NCBI GenBank assembly: GCA_023548195.1 | Contig: JAJHZJ010000401.1 | Location: 620,001 to 684,000 of the forward strand | DNA: 64,000 bases | Source of the DNA: Bettongia penicillata ogilbyi | Taxonomy: Eukaryota; Chordata; Mammalia; Diprotodontia; Potoroidae | Reading direction: 5' to 3' | In this document: one piece after another, positions 33,723-46,319 of the stretch | Layout of the letters: every line of letters starts with the position of its first letter | How positions within the stretch are numbered: the first letter of the stretch is position 1 | The notes under the pieces: generated by a model | Told to the model about the DNA's origin: nothing | Seen by the model: only the letters and a program-made list of their open reading frames with translations | The model's database searches: none | Translations under genes and position numbers: made by a program

Positions 33723-35624
33723 CTTGTAGCCTTCCTTTTTTCCTCTTTTGCATTTTGCATATTAATTCCTTTCCCACAAATATACAATTTTTGCTGTACC
33801 AGAGGTATATTTCCCTAATGTATGCATATATTCAGGGACATAAATGGTTCAAAAATCTTTTAGGCTGGCTTCACAAATAAGGTAAACTTTGAAATTTTAA
33901 TATATTATTTCACCCTTAAAATACTAACTCATAAACTTTTGTTTTCATGTAATTTGGGTCATATAGATAATGTTGCTAATACAAGTTCTTTTATTATATT
34001 AATCTTTTGAAAGTAGTATGTAACACATTAGGTGAAAAATAAGTAGATTCCTTTCTTTTCAAGGCAGCTGAACAATGGCATCCTTTGCCTATGATTTTAG
34101 ATGCTTCTACTGACTTCAAACATGATTATGTGGTTTGAAGAAGTTTGAGTCCTCCTGCCCATCTCCCCTGTCTGGTCTTATCTCTTCATTGTTTCTTTAT
34201 CCGTCAACTTTTGCTATTTTTCCCTTTGCTTTCAATGTTCTAGTATTTTTTGAAGAGGTCTATTCCATTTTCATATTCAATTTTATAATTTTATTATTCT
34301 CTCACCATTTCTTCTTCTTCCAGAATTGTCTCTTTTTATAAGGTTCTAAATACTTTCTTTCTAGTTTCTCACTGTCATCTTATTCTCTCAGTAACATTTT
34401 ATATTTCTGTCCTTCTATAACCCTGTCTGTTTATCACTCCTGGCCTAAAAGAAGAAACCAGCATACTCATTACAAGATAGTGGTTTTCAGGTCTCGTTAT
34501 CTTAGTTCAATGCTAGGCATCAGGCATCATCTTTCCACCTTCATCCTAATAGCAAAGGGAAATACAAGATTCCTGCCTGCTTTTCTACACAGCAAAAATA
34601 ACTATTAAGATTTTAAAAAAATCCGACATCATTAGAGGGTTTTATAGTGTTTTTTTTTTTCTCCTTCTGGCCCAATTCTTACAAAATAAATTTAACTTCA
34701 AAATTTACTAAATCAACTGTTATTTCTTATCCTCAGTTTAAACACCAAAATAAACAAGCAATCTCATTCAATATGAGGATTCGTGCACACACTTCGTTTT
34801 AAAATAATTAGTATTTTTTGTTATATTTTTATAATCAAATTTATTTTCAGTTTTCAACATTCACTTCCACGAAATTTTGAATTTCAAATTTTCTCTGCAT
34901 CTTCCCTCTCAACCCACCCCAGGAGAGTGTGTCTTCTGGTTACTCTTTCTTCCAATCTACCCTCCCTCCTTTCACCTCCCGATCCCCTTCCTTTCTATTT
35001 TCCTGTAGGGCAAGATAGATTTCTATACCCCATTGCCTATATATCATATTTCCTAATTTCATGTAAAAACTATTCTTAATATTCATTTTTAAAGCTTTAA
35101 GTTCCATATTCTCTCCCTTTCCCCTCCACACCCACCTTCAATGAAAAGGTAAGCAATTCAATATAAGCGATACATGTGTAGTCAAGCAAAACACTTCCAT
35201 AGCAATTGTACTGTGAAAGACAAACTATATTTCCCTCTATCTTACCTCCCTTCCATTTGTTCCATTGCCTCATTTGACCTCTCCCTTCCCCCAATCTGCT
35301 GCCCCTTTTGTTATCCCTCTCTCTCATTCTCTTCCTCTCTTCTTTCCTGTAAGGTAAAATGAGCTTCTATATGCAAATTAGTGTTTATGTTATTCCTTCC
35401 TGAAGCCAAATCCAAAGAAAGTAAGGCTTACTTATTCATTCTCATCTTTCTCTCAATTGTGAAAGCTCTTTCTTGCTTCTTTTATGTCAGATGATTTACT
35501 ACATTCCACCTCTCCCTTTCTTTTTCCCCTAGTACATTTCTCTCAACACTTAATTTTATATTTTAGATATCATCCATTCATATTCATCTCGCCCTGTGGC
35601 CCCTGTGGCCCCTGTGGCCCCCAT

Positions 35625-35706
35625 GTCTATATATCTATATCCATCTATCTAGATAGATACATACGTACATACATATGTATACCCATATTGACATACATAT
35701 ATAGTA

Positions 35707-35758
<52 letters not shown>

Positions 35759-35785
35759 GGTGTGTATGTATGTATATAGTCTGTC
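35625..35785. repeat. Compound (TATC/TACA/TA/TG)n microsatellite
   Basis: TA run at 35714-35737 followed by a TG run, preceded by ATCT/ACAT units. It lies in the HAL1 3' UTR at the site where the other HAL1 copies also carry TG/TA repeats. Confidence 0.9.
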
Positions 35786-35914
35786 CAACTTTCCTTACTG
35801 AGAAAGTCTCATGAGTTATAAATATCATCTTTCCATGTAGGAATATAAACATTTCCATTTTAATGAGTTTCTCATGGCTTCTCTTTCCTGTTTACCTTTT
35901 CATACTTCTCTTGA

Positions 35915-36998
35915 TTCTTGTATTTGAAAGTCAAATTTTCTATTCAGCTCTGGTCTTTTCAATAAGAATGCTTGGATGCTCTCTATTTCATTAAAATTCC
36001 ATTTTTTCCCTGAAGTATAATAATCAGTTTTTCTGAGTAGGTGATTTTTGGTTTTTATACCAGGTCCTTTGACATCTGGAAGATCATATTCCAAGCCTTC
36101 TGATCATTTAGTGTAGAAGCTGATAAATCTTGTGTTATCCTAATTGTGATTACACAATAGTGGAATTGTTTCTTTCTGATGGCTTGTAATATTTTCTCCT
36201 TGACAAGAGAATTCTGAAATTTGGCTACAATATCCCTAGGAGTTTTTCTTTTCAGACCTCTTTCAGAAGGTGATTGGTGGATTCATTCCATTTCTAGTTT
36301 ATCCTCTGGTTCTAGAACATCAGGGAAGTTTTCCTTAATAACTTCTTGAAAGATGATATCTAGGTTCCTTTTTTGATCATGACTTTCAGGTAGTCCAATA
36401 ATTTTAAAATTATTTCTCCTGGATGTATTTTCCAGGTCAGTTGTTTTTACAATGAGAAACTTCACATTGCCTTCTATTTTTTCATTCTTTTGGTTTTGTT
36501 TTATAATTTCTTGAATTCTCATAAAGTCATTAGTTTTCATTTGGTCTAATCTAATTTTCAAGGAATAATTTTCTTCAGTGAACTTTTGGACCTATTTTTT
36601 CCATTTGCCTCATTCTGCTTTTTAAGGCATTCTGCTCTTCAGTGATTTTTGGACCTCTTTTGCCATTTGAGTTAGTCTAATTTTAAAGGTGTTGTTTTCT
36701 TCAACATGTTAGAGAGTCTCTAACAAACTCTTGACTCATTTTTCATGATTTTCTTGCATCACTCTCATTTCTCTTTCCAAATTTTCCTCTGCTTCTCTTA
36801 TCTGATTTTCAAAATACCTTTTTTGAGTACTTACATGGTCTGAGATCAATTTGTATTTTTCTTGGAGACTTTGAATGTAGGAGCCTTGACTTTTCTGTCT
36901 TCTGGTTGCATCTCTAGATCTTCCTTGTCACAAATGACATAAGAAAATGCCATTTCTAGAAGAAAGAATCTATAGTCCGTTTTTTCTCCCCCATTTTC
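35915..36998 (-). pseudogene. HAL1 copy 3 ORF1 pseudogene
   Basis: Minus-strand ORF1 remnant. The RRM core is readable at 36561-36283 (NTSRRNNFKIIGLPESHDQK), and the C-terminal region at 36094-35900 (ending RKFDFQIQE). The coiled-coil half (36600-36900) is crossed by stops and frameshifts. The start region near 36998 has lost the usual ATG context. Confidence 0.6.
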
Positions 36999-38164
36999 TC
37001 ATCTTCCCAGCCAATTACTTGACCTATGATCTTTTCATCAAGTGGAGAGCTCCAGAAGCAGGCTCTACTTCTGTAGTGACTGTCACTGTCCTAAGGTCAT
37101 GTTGGCGCTGGGGCTGGGGCTGGAGCTGGGACCTGACAATGCTCACCTCTCAGTTAGGTGAGTGACCCTTCCCACTGACCTTCTAGGCTGTCTTTGGTAT
37201 TTGTGGGTGGAGAAGTCTGGGAACCACAACCACCAATGATTCAGCCCCCTAAGATCTGCTCTAGTTCAATCTGTACTGGCATAGCCTGTGCCAGACTGAC
37301 CTCCACTCCTAGCCTGGGGCAAGAGACCCTTCCTGTCAATCTTTCAAATTGTCTTGGGCTGAAAATTTGTTTCAGTGTGCTTCCCTAGAATTTGTTTAGT
37401 CATTTTTACAGGTTTTTTGAGAGGTTTTGGGAAAGAGCTCAGATGGGTCCCTACTTCTACTCTGCCATTTTGGCTTCACCCCCTAGTTTTTGTTATTCTA
37501 AACTTGACAAAAACATGTACCAATATGAATATTTCTATATGCAAATAAGAAAAGAGTAAGAGGGTTGTATGTGAAATTGTAAACTTCTATTGCATGCAAT
37601 TTTTTTAATATACGTAATATACTCAACACAATTTCTAAGCTATCCTATTTATGTCTGTCCTTGTACTTCTATAAACAATTTAAATAGCCAAAAGAGATAT
37701 TTACTGAAGCCATCATTTTAATTTGACATACTTTAAAACTGTGCACAATACCAGATATATTCTCAGGTCTGTTCTCTATTGGAGTCAGAAACACATGGTA
37801 AATGTGCATATTATATGGTTCTCCATGCTGTTGGGATGGAATTGCTTTTTGCAGGATTGTGAAGTACATTGCCCATGACAGTTGCAAATTTTCCCCTGAC
37901 AACAATGAAAAAGCATTGCCATTATTGTATATCTCACTTTCATCTGAATATCTTAAAGAGATTTAAGCATATTAGTGAAAATACCTTGACTACAAGTATG
38001 GTTATTAAACTATTATGAATTTAGCTGGGTTGTAAGCTATGAAAAACTGCCTGAGTTCAATTGCTAATCTCCTGTGAAAAAAGCTAAAGAAGTCAGAGGG
38101 AAAAGGCAAAAGACAATTTTAAAATGTGTTTCTTTGGTATTTCATGTTTAATATGGTATCTAAA

Positions 38165-38250
38165 AACCTGTATATATATATATACATATATGTATACAAA
38201 TATATATACATATATATATGTATACACACACGTATGTATATATGTATATG
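38165..38250. repeat. TA-rich microsatellite
   Basis: Alternating TATA/CATA/TGTA units with no coding meaning. Confidence 0.85.
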
Positions 38251-38654
38251 GGACATTCTTATAAAGGAACAGCTTTCTTGAGTTAAATTAATTGTTGTTT
38301 TAACACTAGAAATCCTGATTCTTAATGCAGACAGTAAATTTATGAGACTATAATTTATGCCACTCAATTTATCTAGCATCTACAACTGAGAATGTATATC
38401 ATTTTAAACTCAGAGCATTTTACTTTTGCATTTTATGGAGAATTAGCACCCTTCCATTTAAAGGTTTGGAACAGACTCTGCATATATTTTGACCTACAAA
38501 AGGGAAATGTGTTTTCTACAAATGAATGCTTGGTTGGATAACTAACATAGCATACTACTATGATACTTTTATTCGGCCAACAATGAAGACAAAGTGCAGA
38601 ACTGAGAATTCGTATCAATACGTGTAAATCTGGAAGAAGTTTCCATGTGTCTCA

Positions 38655-38740
38655 TGCCAATCATCAATCAATTTATAAACAAAATATCATTGTGCACCAA
38701 TTTGCCCTATGTCAGGGACTACGCTAAGCTCTTTATTGAA
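38655..38740 (+). repeat. L2/MIR-type end fragment
   Basis: 'atcaatcaatttataaac' then 'ccctatgtcagggactacgctaag' matches the same family as 10497-10637. Confidence 0.4.
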
Positions 38741-39650
38741 ATCTTGTTTCTTTTTTTACTTTGAAAATATTAAGATTATTAGGTGATTATACACATCATT
38801 AAGAATATAAATAAGAATGTAGTAGAGTGTACATACTAAAACTGTGATATATTACTTGGTCTACCAAAGCACTAAAAAAATAGTTTTAGTAATATTTCCT
38901 TTGGGGAATGTAGCATGGTTCAGTAGAAAGAGCCCTGGAGAAGATGGAGCAGAAGGATGGACCTGCCTGAGCTCTCCTCACAAACCCCTCAAAATACCTG
39001 TATAAAATGACTCTGAACAAATTCCAGAACAGCAGAAGCCAAACAATGATAGAGTGAAATAGACTTCCAGCCCAAGACATTCTGGGAGACTAACAGGAAG
39101 AATCTATTGCACTGAGCTCAGAGATTAGTGCAGTCCAGCAAGGACCATACTGGCAAAGACTGGACCAAAGCAAGCCTCTGGATAGTGAAACACTAGCAGC
39201 TGAGACGGTTTCCACACTTTTCAACCCATAAATATCAAAGATAGCTTCAAAGGTCAGTGGTCCAGTCCTGGACCCAGAGCAAGAGCAACCACTGCTGTAG
39301 CAACAGCTGCTTCTGGAGCTCTCAATCTATAGATGGTGAGAGAACTGAGCATCTGATCTGGGTCACATTCCCGGATGGCAATATTTGGATGAGGAGGAGC
39401 ACTCGTGTGGCAGAGCTAGTAGTAACTATGGAGAGGGAATCTTACTCACAGTTCCAGGGTGCCCACAGACCATCGCACAGGCTACGAGAGCAGTAAATCA
39501 CTCTCCTTTGATAATATCATATAGGAGGAGCTGAAAATTTATAGGTCAATGGAAATACCTGTGAAAGAAGCTACACAAAGCTCCTGAAATTTGGAGCAAT
39601 ACACCCTCCATTTAACAAGTTGCCCAGAGGTCAAGTAATGACCTGAGAAA

Positions 39651-40741
39651 ATGGCCAAAAGAGGGAAAAAATGAGACTATAGAAGGTTGCTTTCTTGGTG
39701 AAAAGGTGCTCTCTTACAAGGAAGAAGATCAAAGCATACAACAGGAGGAATATCAAGGCAAACAAATGGAGGAAGAGAGTAAGGTCAAGACTTGTTCCTC
39801 CAAAGCTTCCAAGAAAAATATGAAATTGTCTCAGGTCAAGGAAGAACTCAAAAAAGATTTTTAAAATCAACTAAGAGAAGTACAGAAAAGATATGCAAGA
39901 AAATCATGAAAAAAGTGTCAACAGCTTGCTAAAGAAGACCCTCAAAAATGCTGAAAAAAACAACACCTTTAAAATTAGACTAGCCAAAATGGCAAAAGAG
40001 GACCAAAAAGCCAATGAAGAAAAAATGCCTTAAGAATCAGAATTGGCCAAATGATAAGGGAGCTCCAAAACCTCACTGAAGAAAATAACTCCTTAAATAT
40101 TAGAATGAACCACATGGAAACTAAGGAGTTTATGAGAAATCAAGAAATTATATAAAAATGAAAGAATTAAAAAATAGAAGACAATGTGAAGTATCTCATT
40201 GAAAAAATAACTGACCTGGAAAACAGATCCAGGAAAAATAACTTAAAACTTACTGTTCTTCCTGAAAACTGTGATCAAAAAGCAAACTAGACATCGCCTT
40301 TCAAGAAGTTATCAAGGAAAACCTCCCTGATGTTCTAGAACTATAGGATAAACTAGAAATGGAATGAATCCACCAACCACCTTCTGAAAGAGATCTGGAA
40401 AGAAAAACTCCTAGGAATATTGTAGCCAAATTCCAGAATTCTCTTGAAAAAAGAGAATGTGTTACAAACCTTCAGAAAGAAGCAATTCCAGTATTGTGAA
40501 AACATAATCAGGATAACACAAGATTTATCAGCTTCTACGTTAAGAGACCAGAGGGCTTGGAATCTTCCAGAGGTCAAAGGGCCTAGGATCAAAACCAAGA
40601 ATCACCTACCTAGCAAAACTAAGTATAATACTTCTGGGGGAAAATGATATTTCAATGAAATAGAGCACTTCCAAGCATTCTTGCTTAAAAGACTAGAGCT
40701 AAATAGGAGCTTTGACTTTCAAACACAAGAATCAAAAGTAG
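39651..40741 (+). pseudogene. HAL1 copy 4 ORF1 pseudogene
   Basis: Starts at the ATG at 39651, in the family context (CTGAGAAAATGGCCAAAAGAGG). Coiled coil at about 39880-40120 (asparagine- and lysine-rich heptads), RRM core at about 40195-40290 and C-terminal domain at about 40440-40741 can be followed in changing frames. Stops occur in every domain. Not functional. Confidence 0.6.
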
Positions 40742-40879
40742 GAAAATGTAAACAGGAAAGAGAAACCATAAGGGACTCATTAAAGTTGAACTGTTTGCAT
40801 TCTTACACAGAAAGATGATATTTGTAACTTATGCAACTTTTTTCAGTATTAGGGTAGTTAGAAGGAATATATGGAATAT

Positions 40880-40955
40880 AGTATACACACACATACATAC
40901 ATACATATATATGTGTGTATGTTTATGTATATATACATATATATGTATGTATGTG
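40880..40955. repeat. TA/TG/CA-rich microsatellite (left part)
   Basis: Mixed ACAC, ACAT, TATG units, interrupted by the extra HAL1 3' end at 40957-41086. Confidence 0.85.
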
Positions 40956-41086
40956 ATAGAAGGGAGGACATATTGGGGGCAGGGTTGGATGGAATGCATG
41001 ATATTGGGGTGGGGAGTAAAGAGAGATGGGAAAAAATTTGGAATTCAACATCTTGTGGAAGTGAATGTTGTAAACTAAAAAAAACA

Positions 41087-41400
41087 TGTATATATAAGGA
41101 TATATTCATATATACACGTATATAGACATATGTGCGTATATATGTACATAAAACATGTGTGTATATGTGTATATTTACATAGATATATATGGAAATATGT
41201 ATTTATATAAATATATTTATATATATTCCTTCAAATTACATATATATATAATGTATGTGTATGTGTGCATTTGTACATTATATATGTGTATATGTAATAT
41301 GTGTGCGAATATCTATATGTATGTATATGTGTGCATATATGTGTGCTATATATGTGTGTGTATGTTATATGGAGATACAGAAAGAGAAAGAGAGAGAGAG
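41087..41400. repeat. TA/TG-rich microsatellite with terminal (GA)n (right part)
   Basis: About 300 bp of ATAT/TGTA/TATG units ending in GAGAGAGAGAGAG (41389-41402). Open frames here are compositional. Confidence 0.9.
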
Positions 41401-42534
41401 AGGAATATTAAAGGAGAATACTGAAACAATAAAATTATCTGTAAAGAGAAATGGTAGAAAGAGAAAGGTAGAATGTAGCAAATCATCTCACATAAAAGAG
41501 GTAAGAAAGAAATTTTGCAAAGAAAGGGAGTAGGAGGGATGAGAAAAAGAATAAGTGGGCCTTGCTTTCATCAGATTTGGCTTAAGGAAGGAATAACACA
41601 TAAGCAATAGTGTATAGAAATCTATCTCACCCTGCAGGAAGGTAGGGAGGAAAGGTATAGGAGAGGGAGGATAATGGAAGGTATGGGAGATTGGGAGAAG
41701 GGGTAATCAGAAGCAAACACTATTGTGGGGGAACAGGTCAAGGGAGAGAATGGAATGAATGGAGGGCAGGACATGATAGAGGGAAATGTGGTTAGCTTTT
41801 TGCAACATGACTATTATGGAAGTGTTTTTGCATGGCTACTCATTTTGAATCCGCCTTGACTTACTTGCTTTCTAAATGAATGTGGGTGGGGAGGGAGGAA
41901 GAATATGGAAATGAAAGCTTTCAAAATGAATGTTAAAAATTGTTTTTGTATGCAACTGGGAAATAAGATGTGCAAACAATGTGGTATGGAAATCTGTGTT
42001 GCCCCACAGCAAAGTAGAGGGGAGAAGGATGGAAAAAGTGGGGGTCATGGAAGGGAGGACAGATTGGAAAAGGATTAGATGGGATGTGTAATGTTGGGGT
42101 GGGGAGTGAGGAGAGATGGGGAAAAATTTGGAATTCAAAATCTTGTGGAAGTGAATGCTGTAAACTAAAAATAAATTATATATTACAAATCTTTAAAGTA
42201 GGATAAAAAATAAACTGCTAACTTTTAAAAATTACAAATATATTAAAATGACAGTGATCTCACAAGGAGCACTGAAGATCAACTGAAATAATAGTTTTGT
42301 GATCCCTAAAGCACTATATAAATGCTCACTACTTTGCTGTGACTATTACTGACTTATTTAGCTTCTCAGTGCCTTCGATACCTCTCTTAGACTCTAAGTT
42401 AGAAAAGAGTTGACAGTGTTAATAGTAGAGAGAATTTCGGTACTGGAAATAGCAATCAAATTACAAATCTATTTTTTAAGTAAAAAAAGTAAATTACTTT
42501 TAACTTTCAAAAAAAATCAAATCTCAGGGGCCAT

Positions 42535-43147
42535 CCAGTCCAACCCATACCTGAAAAACGTAATCTCTTCTATAGTTTACCTGACATAAGGTTGTAGTCT
42601 TTGCTTGAAAGCAAAACCTATAATCTGGCACCAAATTACCTTTCTAATCTTCTTTCATATTAGCCAATAACCAATGAACTCTCTGATGAATCATATTGGA
42701 TCATCTCTGTCCCTAGATAAGCCAGGGCTCTCTACTTTTGTGTCTTTGCATATGTCATTCCCCATCACTGGGATATTCATCCACTGATTCTTCACTTACT
42801 AAAATCTTATTCACGCTTTAAATCCCAGATCAGAGAGTAGCTCCTCCGTGAAACCTTCCCCAACTTCCTAATTTATTAATCATGCCTCATGAATCACATA
42901 TAACATTTCACTTTGAAACTCTCTGATGGACCTACAATATATTGTCTTTTATAATTTTCTCTTTCGATTTTATCTCCATCTTACAATGCAAAGTCCATAA
43001 ACAAAAACAGTTTGTCTTTTCTAAATATGATACCTTCCTAAGGCTTATCACAAGTTTTTGTATCCAGTAGAGACATAATTTTATCTATGTGAATGAATGA
43101 ATGACCTCTGATATCCTTTCCAATTCTTTAGTTCTCTAACTCTAAGT
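42535..43147 (+). repeat. CR1-type fragment, L2 3' end and SINE tail
   Basis: 42535-42600 ('ggccatccagtccaaccc') is a CR1/L3-like LINE piece. 42620-43100 follows the L2 3' region in order ('tgtctttgcatatgtcattcccc', 'ctcctccgtgaaaccttcccc', ending 'gaatgaatgaatgacc'). 43105-43147 is a MIR-related SINE tail ('cctttccaattctttag'). Confidence 0.6.
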
Positions 43148-43359
43148 CAGGGATTCTTAACTGTTTTTTTTTTCTTCCATGAAAACCGTTGGCAGTCTGG
43201 TGAAGTATATGGACTCTTTCTGAGAATAATATTTTTAAATAATTGAAGGAAAAGCTAAATTTCTGTTCGAAGTTAATAAAAATAGAACTGCATTTTTTTG
43301 CCATCCAAATTAATGGAACCCCTGAAATCTATCCAAGGAATTGAGATTAAGAATCCCTG
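43148..43359. mobile_element. hAT-type non-autonomous DNA transposon (212 bp)
   Basis: Perfect 13-bp terminal inverted repeat CAGGGATTCTTAA at 43148-43160 and, inverted, 43347-43359. Flanks CTCTAAGT and TTCTAAAG are imperfect 8-bp matches, as expected for an old hAT insertion. No transposase coding. Confidence 0.7.
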
Positions 43360-43367
43360 TTCTAAAG

Positions 43368-45470
43368 AATCGATCACGTCTGATAAATGTATACTTCCAG
43401 TAATAAAACACACCAGAAAACACAGACAATCCCCTACTTTCTGGAAGTTTATGAATTTTAAAAAGCACATTCTGAGAGAAACAATGTCTGAAAAGGCAGT
43501 TAAGTACCTAGGCTAGGCCACATATGCCTATTTTGCTCGTGACATGTTTTCAGTATGCCCAAATATTAACCAAATATTACATTGCACTAATCTGTTAGTG
43601 TCATAAAACATAATAACTATATTTAAATGCCTTTCGGTGTAGGGAAAATACATTTAGAATTTCACCTCAGGAGACTCTACACTAGGTCTCCAGATATACT
43701 CTCCCTTCTTCAGCATTTCTACTAGCAATAGGGAATTCCTGCTCTCTAAGATGCTGGTGAGATCTCCATGACTAAAACATTTAGATTTGGTTATATTTCT
43801 GGTTTCTTTTGTGAAATTTGGCATCATATATCAACAAAGTGATACATTTCAAAGATATATCTGATTCCATCTTTCTTATGAAAAAAAGTAGACTTGATAT
43901 TATTTTGACTTACAGACTTTCAGCAGCATAAACATAAAAATGAGGATAGCTTATACTTGCAAGACTTTTTGGCTTTGAAAACTTGCCTTTTGTGAGTTAG
44001 AAAAACAAAGAATGAGTAGAATTAAGCCCCATATGGGCAGAAATATGTTATCTTGTGTGTCTGAAGTAATGTTCAATAATTGTAATGGTTTTGAAAGTCC
44101 TTGAGTGCTTCTCTGCATTCAGGCAGGACCTATTGGTTCATCTACAGGTAGGCATGATTGTGCAAAACACTGAATTTGTCCGTGCGGTGTATAATAATAC
44201 ATGGTTGACCATTGTCCTTTGTTATGAGGCTTTGCTAAACTATCTGTAACTCTTTTCACCCCAAGGACTACCTACACCTTTTCAGATTGCTGTGAATTGC
44301 TGTAAGTGCTTAGCATACCATAGCTGTAATGGATTGTTTTAAGTTATGCTTCAGTATACTGAGGCTCAGGGAAAAAGATACAAAATTAGAAACAGAAATA
44401 TGGGTCAAGTCTCCTCCCTTGTGTCTTCTCCACTAGAGTACTGACAAATTAAGTTTGCTCGAATGTTTGATTCAGAATCCAGGAAATCATGAGCAGAGCA
44501 AGAGGTTTAGATTTTATCATTGCTGATTGACATTTCCCACATATTTTTTAAGAAAATCCCAAGATTCTAAAATGTTTCCCATGAGAAAAGCCTATACACG
44601 TCTTAATACAACTTATCCATATGGGAAAAATTAATATAAACATTCCACTTGGTTCCTCCCTCTAATAGAAAGGTTGGCATGAGCTAAGACAAATGTACAC
44701 TAATGAAGTTAGTGAAAGAGTAAAGGCAAGAAAAGGTTTTACTTGAATCCATGGTATACAAAAGATTTAGTACTATGTATTATATATCTGGCATTCCTGA
44801 AATGTGATTTTAAAATGTCTATGGCCAGGGACTGGGAGTGAAAGAAAAAAATCTTTAAAGGATAATGCAATAGTAGAAATTAAACACAAAATAGATAATT
44901 TTACTATGCCATAAGTCATGAGAGCTGGCAACAAGTGAACCACAATTGAGGTTCTCAGTACCATCAAGTATGGATGTCAATAGGGATTTTCATTGACTTG
45001 AAGAAAGTGGACTGGTTTTTACCAGCACCAAGCAAAAAGTATGTTCAGTGTATTTCATCAGTATGTACATCTAGGGAATATTTGTTTTAAAGGTGAATGT
45101 TTATTGAATGAACACATGTTTTGTTGTTATATCAGGGAAATTGAAGAAACTAAAATTTTTTTGTTAAAATTGTATTTCAATTAATAATTATTTTACTTCA
45201 ATTACAAATTTGAAAAATGAGACACAAAATATTAACTTTTTAAAAAAGTAATTAATGTCTAGCTGAATAATCCCCACATATTCTCTATCCCCCCTACGAA
45301 TAAAATCTACTTATACACAAAATACAAACCAGTCTGCCTACAGAAAGGAAAAGTGAAAGGTTTAAAGGAAGTTCTTCGAACTGTCCAGGTTATCAGGAAG
45401 AATGCAGTATTTCTTGAAAAAATCAGGGAAAAAAGTATTTTAAAAGACAATAAAGAGAAAAAAATTATCC
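43368..45470. other. About 2.1 kb with no recognised feature
   Basis: AT-rich, no frame above 75 codons with any domain, and no repeat family recognised. Confidence 0.5.
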
Positions 45471-45479
45471 AAAGATGTG

Positions 45480-45785
45480 TATGTCACATCCCTGCTGAAG
45501 AAGCTACAGTGGCTCCCTGTTGCTTCTAGGATAGAATACAAGATGCTATTTTAGCATTTCAAGACCTTCACACATTTTTCCCTAATGTGCCTTTCCAAAC
45601 TTATTTTACAGTATACTCTTCACATGATCTACCTTCTGGTCAGTTTGATCAAGTTGATCTTCCTGAACTTGATTTTGGTTACTGCTTCCATGTCAAATTA
45701 TTGGGAGTGAGACTTCAATCTAGTCATGACTCCTACACATCTATCCCTTACCTTTCAGATAGCCTGCAGCTCTGATTCTTCACAA
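45480..45785 (+). repeat. L2 3' region fragment
   Basis: 'ctacagtggctccctgttgcttctagg' then 'caagaccttcacac' are L2 hallmarks. Confidence 0.6.
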
Positions 45786-45988
45786 TCTGTGACATTTTAT
45801 GGTTCACAGTTATATCACATCATTGAAAGAACTATGCCAAAATATTGACTTATATTTATTTTATACATAGTAGTGAAAAGAGAACTGGCTTTGAAGCCGG
45901 GAAGACCTGAGATCATGGTCTTATATAAGTTTGACACATGTTGGGATGTGCCTCTGGGAAAGTCACTTGACCTTTTAGTACTCTAGGC

Positions 45989-46175
45989 CAGGGGGAGAGT
46001 AGCTGCTAGTAACAAACTGCAAGATTGTCGAGTGCAGTCTGAACCTGATTAAAATGTAATTGGGAAATTATCCTATAAAATAAATTACAATACCACAGAA
46101 ATAGTGTTAATTTGTTTTTTTAAGTTAGTATGTTAACTCCCAAAGATCCACTTCTATTTGAGTTTGACAGCATTC
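45989..46175. mobile_element. hAT-type non-autonomous element inside a SINE
   Basis: Flanked by a perfect 8-bp CTCTAGGC duplication (45981-45988 and 46176-46183) that rejoins the SINE when removed. Starts CAGGGG. The right end 'ctatttgagtttgacag' is typical of a marsupial hAT MITE family; terminal repeats are degenerate. Confidence 0.65.
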
Positions 46176-46194
46176 CTCTAGGCAATTCTCTAAG

Positions 46195-46222
46195 ACAGAG
46201 AGAGAGAGAGAGAGAGAGAGAA
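46195..46222. repeat. (AG)n microsatellite
   Basis: About 13 AG units within the SINE. Confidence 0.9.
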
Positions 46223-46319
46223 CCCAACTACATTGGGAGAGGCAACCTTGAAACCTAGAATATCTCTATACCACTATAATCACAAGTTCAATTCCTATTT
46301 CTATACTGAAATATGTCCT

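Larger units (their letters stand above)
34825..37486 (-). mobile_element. HAL1 copy 3, minus strand
   Basis: Read on the minus strand, the 5' end motif GGGGGTGAAGCCAAAATGGCAG is at about 37484, followed by a 5' UTR, decayed ORF1 (about 36998-35915), and a 3' UTR with a long TA/TG microsatellite (35625-35785), ending at the L1-type terminus near 34855. TTTTTGTTAT flanks it at 34815-34824 and 37487-37496. No ORF2. Confidence 0.7.
38938..42180 (+). mobile_element. HAL1 copy 4, plus strand, with duplicated 3' end
   Basis: A short SINE head lies just upstream (38905-38937). The element has an L1-type 5' end ('gagaagatggagcagaagg', 38938-38956), a 5' UTR of about 0.7 kb, a decayed ORF1 (39651-40741), and a long 3' UTR ending 'gtggaagtgaatgctgtaaac' near 42165. 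A second copy of the 3' terminus lies inside the 3' UTR at 40957-41086, embedded in a microsatellite. No ORF2. Confidence 0.7.
45865..46295 (+). repeat. Mon1/WALLSI-like SINE split by a hAT element
   Basis: Left part 45865-45988 ('gaactggctttgaagccggg', 'gaaagtcacttgacc'), right part 46176-46295 ('aattctctaagac', 'cattgggagaggcaacc', 'ctataccactataatcac'). Same family as 10785-11010. Its middle AG-rich site has expanded to a GA microsatellite. Confidence 0.55.

Noticed and set aside
35580..35620. Triple 'ccctgtggc' repeat considered as a short tandem array
   Set aside because: Only three or four 9-bp units; local slippage next to the microsatellite.
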